This document shows positions 37,809-64,000 of a stretch of 64,000 nucleotides of DNA, piece by piece. The notes beneath the pieces were generated by a model. It did not search any database. It worked only from the letters and a program-made list of their open reading frames with translations, and had not been told where the DNA came from. Position numbers and translations under genes: made by a program. The stretch comes from Elgaria multicarinata webbii. Its lineage: Eukaryota; Chordata; Lepidosauria; Squamata; Anguidae. Position 1 is the first letter of the stretch; each line of letters starts with the position of its first letter. Location of the stretch: assembly GCF_023053635.1 (NCBI RefSeq), contig NC_086179.1:4168001-4232000 (forward strand). The letters run 5' to 3'.

Positions 37809-38705
37809 TTGGTGCTCAATACTGCAAGAGCATGCTATATAGCTGTTCTGAACTGGAAGCATTATTTCACTTTATAGAAGTGTGGTTACTGAACTACATT
37901 TCTATCAAAGGGAATTTCAGACATGGTCAGTCAGAATGGATCCTGTTCACAGCAAGCGATAACCCACCCACTCACCCACCCCAATCCATCAGTGGACAGA
38001 ACACCTGACCTCTTTACAAACTCTTAACACTGAAGCCAACAAGAAATCTACTCCTGTAGATTTCCCTACTATACAGAAACTTCATTTACATTTTTGCAGA
38101 TTTTATTATTTGCCCACCTATAAACTGAGATGATTATTTTTACACACTCCCTGTTTTTTTGTCTTGTTAATACGTTCTAGGGCTTTATATGAAATATTAT
38201 TAAAGTACAATGATTTTTGAAGACTGCTAGGCAGGAGCACACTGGTGACAGCAATTCCTTCTTCTGAATTTGACTGCAAGCGTCTCAGTGGCTGAGTTCT
38301 CAAGGACTTATTTTCGTGCTGACAGTCTTGTTACAGATGCATACTAGCACACAAAAACAGCACGTTAAAAGACTCAAGTCAGGATGAGAGGCAGCCGTAA
38401 ACACCAATTCTAAAGGTTGCAAGAATGTTTTGTATTGACACAGGTAACACTCTTAAGAAAAGCGCAGATAATGATCTGGTTTCCACACAACGCTAATCCA
38501 TGATTTATTTAACCCATGATTCGTCTGCCAGACACTCCAACAAAGCATGGTTTGTTTTCTCAATTGCTGGGTTGTTTGTTTCCCTCCTCCTTTGCCTGCT
38601 CCCTGCCTCCCTATCTACAAAATACCTTTGTAACACTGTGATACTAGCATATACATCAGATTTTTTAAACTACTTTTGCCCACTACCTCTGTAGTCTGCA
38701 GAAAG
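37809..38705. other. Intergenic, mostly unclassified
   Basis: Bases about 38475-38545 contain TTTCCACACAACGCTAATCC and CCATGATTCGTCTGCC, possibly a DNA-transposon remnant. No gene recognised. Confidence 0.35.
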
Positions 38706-39003
38706 GAAAAGGAAAGGAACCTCTCGTGCAAGCACTGAGTCATTACTGACTCTTGGAGGGACGCCAGCTTTCGCTGACGTTTTCTTGGCAGGCCTTATAG
38801 CAGGGTGGTTTGCCGTTGCCTTCCCCGGCCATGATTACCTTTCCCCCAGCTAACTGGGTACTCATTTTACCGACCTCAGGAGGATGGAAGGCTGAGTCGA
38901 CCCGAGCCGGCTGCCTGAAACCAGCTTCCACTGGGATCGAACTCAGGCCGTGGAGAAGAGTTTCCGCTGCAGAAACTGCTGCTTTACCGCTCTGCAGAAA
39001 CAA
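38706..39003 (-). repeat. Sauria-type tRNA-derived SINE, antisense
   Basis: Reverse orientation of the 21848 element: tail AGGAAAGGAACCTCTCGTGC on the left, GAGGATGGAAGGCTGAGTCG in the body, and B box GGGATCGAACTCAGG near 38932. Confidence 0.8.
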
Positions 39004-39014
39004 CCTGTAAAAAC

Positions 39015-39182
39015 CCGTCAGTACTGGATTCACACATAACCCATGGTTTAACAACCCAGAGTTCACAGCCCAACAACAAATAATGAGTTTTCTTTCTGGG
39101 TTATTCGTGGTTAACAAACCATGACTTTTAGCATGGCAACCCAGAGTTCAACAAACCATGGGTTAAAAAGACCCAGCTGGTC
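39015..39182. mobile_element. Possible MITE with repeated AACCCATGGTTTAAC motifs
   Basis: GGATTCACACATAACCCATG on the left and inverted/direct repeats of AACCCAGAGTTCA and AACCATGGGTTAAAAAG on the right. Similar motifs occur at 63535-63760. Confidence 0.4.
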
Positions 39183-39235
39183 TTCAGCTGTACATGTGAG
39201 TTTTTGTTTTTCCAAGCCAGAGAGGTGAATTTCAT

Positions 39236-39679
39236 TTATTATTTATTTATTAAGGTCCATACCATTAAGTGGTGACAAAGCCCTGGGCGGCTTGGGGCCA
39301 GGTTATTTGAAGGAACGCTTCCTCCCATATGTACCTGCCCGGACCTTATGATCATCCACAGGGGCCCTTCTCCGTGAGCCCCTGCCGAAAGAGCTACCCA
39401 GAGAGGTCCGCCTGGCGCCCACATTGTATTCTTTTCATCGCCAGCTGAAGACCTTTTTATTTTCTCAGTATTTTAACACCTAAATTTAAACTTTGCTGTT
39501 TTAATTCTGTATTTTAATCCTAAATCAACTTCTGCTGTGTGGTTTTATCCTGATTGTGCTTTTTATATTGTATTTTGTATTTAGGTTTTTAGATTGTTTG
39601 ATGTTTTATTATGTTCTTAATGGTTTTAATTTTTGTGAACCGCCCAGAGAGCTTCGGCTATTGGGCGGTATAAAAATGT

Positions 39680-39713
<34 letters not shown>

Positions 39714-39845
39714 TTTCTGATGGTTTTTTTTAAAAAATTGTATACTTTTTTAATGTTTCCTGCTTTTAACTGTTGGAAACCGCCAGAGAGCTTTGGCTGT
39801 GGGGCGGTATATAAATGTAATAAATAAATAATAAAATAAATAAAG
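39236..39845 (+). repeat. Two adjacent L2 3' ends
   Basis: 39236-39712 includes CTTGGGGCCAGGTTATTTGA and ends with (AATC)n after ATTGGGCGGTATAAAAAT. 39713-39845 is a second, shorter 3' end (GCTTTGGCTGTGGGGCGGTA). Confidence 0.82.
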
Positions 39846-40073
39846 TTCAAATTGGCCTTTGAAAAAACTTTGCATTTGGATATTAAAGTTTTTGCCTGAA
39901 GTATATTTGCCATCGTTTTTTAAAACTTACCTTCTCAACCACAAAAGCTAAATATCACCTTTGAAATAAAGAAGAATCTGATGTTGTCAGGAGTATCCCA
40001 CAAGAGCCCACAGGCCTATGTGATGAGCAGAACGCCCGCCTTTCCCTAGCACCACTGCAGCTATCACCTACAC

Positions 40074-40194
40074 CAGCCTTCCTCAACCTGGGGCCTCCAG
40101 ATGTGTTGGACTACAACTCCCAGAATGCCCCAGCCGGGGCATTCTGGGAGTTGTAGTCCAACACATCTGGAGCGCCCAAGGTTGAGGAAGGCTG
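40074..40194. mobile_element. Palindromic hAT MITE, copy 5
   Basis: A 121-bp hairpin; both arms carry the TACAACTCCC version. Flanks ACCTACAC/GCCTACGC match at 6 of 8 positions. Confidence 0.9.
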
Positions 40195-40329
40195 GCCTAC
40201 GCCATGCTGATGCTGCTTCTCCTTGGCTAATGGAAATGTGGCAGCCACCAGGACCAGCGAAGAACAAGGGGCAACCCTGCCAAGGACAGCAGGAAACACA
40301 GCAGCTTAGGCTTTCCTGAAGCTGATGGA

Positions 40330-41670
40330 CATAGGATGTGGACTACTGGTTGCCCACCCTACAAACCAGGGCAACACACAATTTAGCATTGTTGAGGAGT
40401 AGGCTTCTCTTCTTGTTTCAAAATAGAAACATGGGCGGTGGATGTCCAGTCAACTTCGTCGTCCGCCACTTGCATATGGCCCAGAAGGAATGGTTGCCGG
40501 CAAGCAGCTTACTGGACAAACTACTTGGACAAACACGGGATTGGGTGGGCAGGCAGAATTTTGGGAGACTGGCAGTTGTCTGTAGCTAGCAAAAGGCTGT
40601 GAAATAATTCACCTTTGTGGTACCTTAAAGGGAACCGGTGCATGAAAGGTGAAGCAGTAACAGAAGGAATGGGAAGTGGAGGAACCCAAATGTTTCAAAT
40701 CCAAAATGGTGGACCACGTGCAAATCAATACAAACGCCAACCAAATTCAATCCGTTTAATGCTAGCACCAAGAAATCAACAAAGGTCTCAGCTCCCCGAA
40801 GAGAGCCTGGCACGGATGAGAAAATGCAAAACACAGACCGCGGTCACAGTGACAGGACTTCAAAACCTAGTAGCTACAAAATCAGAGTACAATCACACAT
40901 TGTCAAGGCAACAATGGAAGTCAAGCATGTTGAGCCAGATCAGTGGGAAGCGTTTCTGGGTCGTGGGCCTCACAGGCCTGTATTCCGGCCAAGAGAGACA
41001 GGGCTGCGATTTGCTAGACTTTGGTGAGTGTAGGTAATTAAACGAATTGCATTTTCTGCTGATGGTTAAGAACTTTCCCCTCTGAAAACGGTCTGTTTAA
41101 AAGAATCGGTTATGTCTGTCAAATGCTTGTGTACTAAGGGGTATATGCTAAAGGGTGTTTTTTTCTGGGGTGGGGGCAGTGTTTACACAGGAAACCAACT
41201 TTTAAAAAACATGTTACAATCGCTTCAGTGGCCACTTCCTATCCAGGGTGTCAAGCACAAAGTTATTTACACTGCTGGAGATCGGCAAGAAAACAATATT
41301 GCCACCAAGACGCCCATAACCCACTGGGAATGTCTGTTTTGCAGGCCCCACAGACATGAATGGAGCAGCACCCTTCTCATGCCAATAAGGACCCATACAG
41401 GAGACATTCCTGGTAGATGGTGTACAGCCAGTTAATTACAAATCTGAAGCAGGTTATCCAAAGAAATGGACATCCATCCAATAACACTTCTTCTCCTGTT
41501 ATACCTGGGGTGGTGGTGGTGAAGCTGTCAATGTTGTTTTGGTCGTAGGACTCACACGGCAGCTTTGCTGGAGTGATAACAAGAGACCTACAAGAATGAA
41601 CTTCATGCTATCGGGTACTAAGAAGGAGGAAAGGAGACCCAACCCTCTGGTTCATGGGCTAATGGCAATC
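40330..41670. other. Intergenic or distal TMEM209 3' UTR, no recognised element
   Basis: Apparently unique sequence. An open frame of 140 codons on the plus strand (40615-41037) has no recognisable domain and I do not call it a gene. Confidence 0.4.
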
Positions 41671-41672
41671 CC

Positions 41673-42597
41673 TTTATTTCTGTGCAGTGCAGAAGAAAGG
41701 AAGAGAAGTCTCTTTAAGTCACTAGAAAACAATCCCCATTAAAACCAGGAAGTCTGAAACTAAAAAAATAAAACATTGGCTCAAAATCTTGAGGGAGTCA
41801 GCCAGGCCCAATACGGACTAGACCTTCAAAGTGCCCTGTGGTACACCTGCTATTTTCGGCTTTAAAATTTTGATCCAAGTATTCTCAGAGCAAATTAGAC
41901 CTAGAATGTTGTTGCTGGAGTAGGTACAATAGCGTCACTTTAAAAAAGAAATGAAACCAAACATAGAGGGCATCAGACCACTTAACATGCAAGAGAGGCC
42001 AGGAACATACCTTTCTGACCAGCAGAACCAGGTCTCCACAGAATTCTCATTTTTGTGTGTCTGTGTGGTTTAAGGCCTTGCACTCGGATGCACGGATGTG
42101 GCTATATTTTTTTCAATTCTAGTAATACAAAGCAGCAGCAAGCAGCACACACACAGTCGTTTGGGTACTCAGTTCCAATTGAGCAATGTTAATTCTTGGG
42201 TTCAGGGTCATATGAAACTCCTGAGATGGATGGAGTGTGACAAATCAGGCCCCTTCCAAGTTGCCTTCTGCTTTGCTGTCTAGAAGAAGTAGTAAAAATG
42301 ATGATCTCTCTCAATGAGGAATTCAGTTCATCCAGAAATGATGGCAGTTTCCCGATATGATGTTCAAGTAAAGTTGTACGCAGAAACCTTTCGACTTTTC
42401 AATGCTAAAAGTATTTCGTATTAGTCCAATACAGTATTTTTTTTTAAAAAAAAATAAAGTAAATCCCTCGCTTTATATCCAAACCATGTTTTTCAAGACA
42501 GTAAATCCACCAAGTTGTTGAATCCTCTTCACCCAACAGGTGGAGGTGTTGATCTTCATGTCCAACATGAGTTCTGTCCCAGCGACTGGCAAACCAG
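41673..42597 (-). other. Probable TMEM209 3' UTR
   Basis: This is non-coding, apparently unique sequence immediately downstream of the TMEM209 stop. A minus-strand AATAAA lies at 41678-41673 and is a candidate polyadenylation signal. The true 3' end could be elsewhere. Confidence 0.35.

Positions 42598-64000
<21,403 letters not shown>

Noticed and set aside
40615-41037. 140-codon open frame on the plus strand between the genes
   Set aside because: No recognisable domain, no flanking splice sites that I can defend, and basic low-information composition; probably chance.

Overview
This window is vertebrate nuclear DNA, most likely from a squamate reptile (lizard or snake). The evidence is two spliced vertebrate genes with large introns in a background of CR1 and L2 LINE fragments, together with a BovB/RTE LINE, tRNA-headed SINEs of the Sauria type, 5S-rRNA-headed SINEs and a SPIN hAT transposon. 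The species cannot be named from the sequence alone.

Both host genes lie on the minus strand. Bases 2783-34343 hold the first eight coding exons (951 bp, 317 codons, every junction in phase) of a protein with a YccF-type membrane domain. I read it as the vertebrate vacuolar-type cation/H+ exchanger cax1. Its ATG sits in a CpG-rich promoter region (about 33990-34800), and the exchanger domain must lie beyond the left edge. Bases 42598-64000 hold TMEM209 without its 5' end: thirteen exons down to the stop codon, with GT/AG junctions in phase. TMEM209 is an inner-nuclear-membrane/nuclear-pore-associated protein. The two genes are tandem and about 8.3 kb apart; no gene is recognisable between them.

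Layout: 1-2782, cax1 intron with a CR1 3' end and a possible solo LTR; 2783-11000, cax1 exons 3-8 with SINEs, MITEs and L2 pieces; 11000-34288, two long cax1 introns, one holding a 4.8 kb CR1 (14128-18935) with both ORFs open and a BovB fragment; 34289-34800, cax1 first exon and promoter; 34800-42597, intergenic; 42598-64000, TMEM209.

In the repeat entries, CR1-A means the family of the full-length copy (3' tail of ATTCTATG units); CR1-B a second family ending near TTATGTTCTTA; CR1-C a third, more diverged one. L2 fragments are recognised by a conserved RT C-terminus (WLPI, FKVLV, GLGPx[10 protein letters not shown]) and a 3' end of the form GGGCGGTATAAAAATG followed by (AATA)n. These labels are from recall of the families, not from a database search.

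The most interesting signals are: the apparently intact CR1 with a duplicated 5' UTR; a palindromic hAT MITE family whose two arm versions occur in all combinations; a pair of hAT MITEs with inverted loops; a SPIN element with a perfect 8-bp target duplication; 5S-headed chimeric retroelements with two different LINE tails; and places where repeat DNA supplies or abuts splice signals of TMEM209 and cax1.
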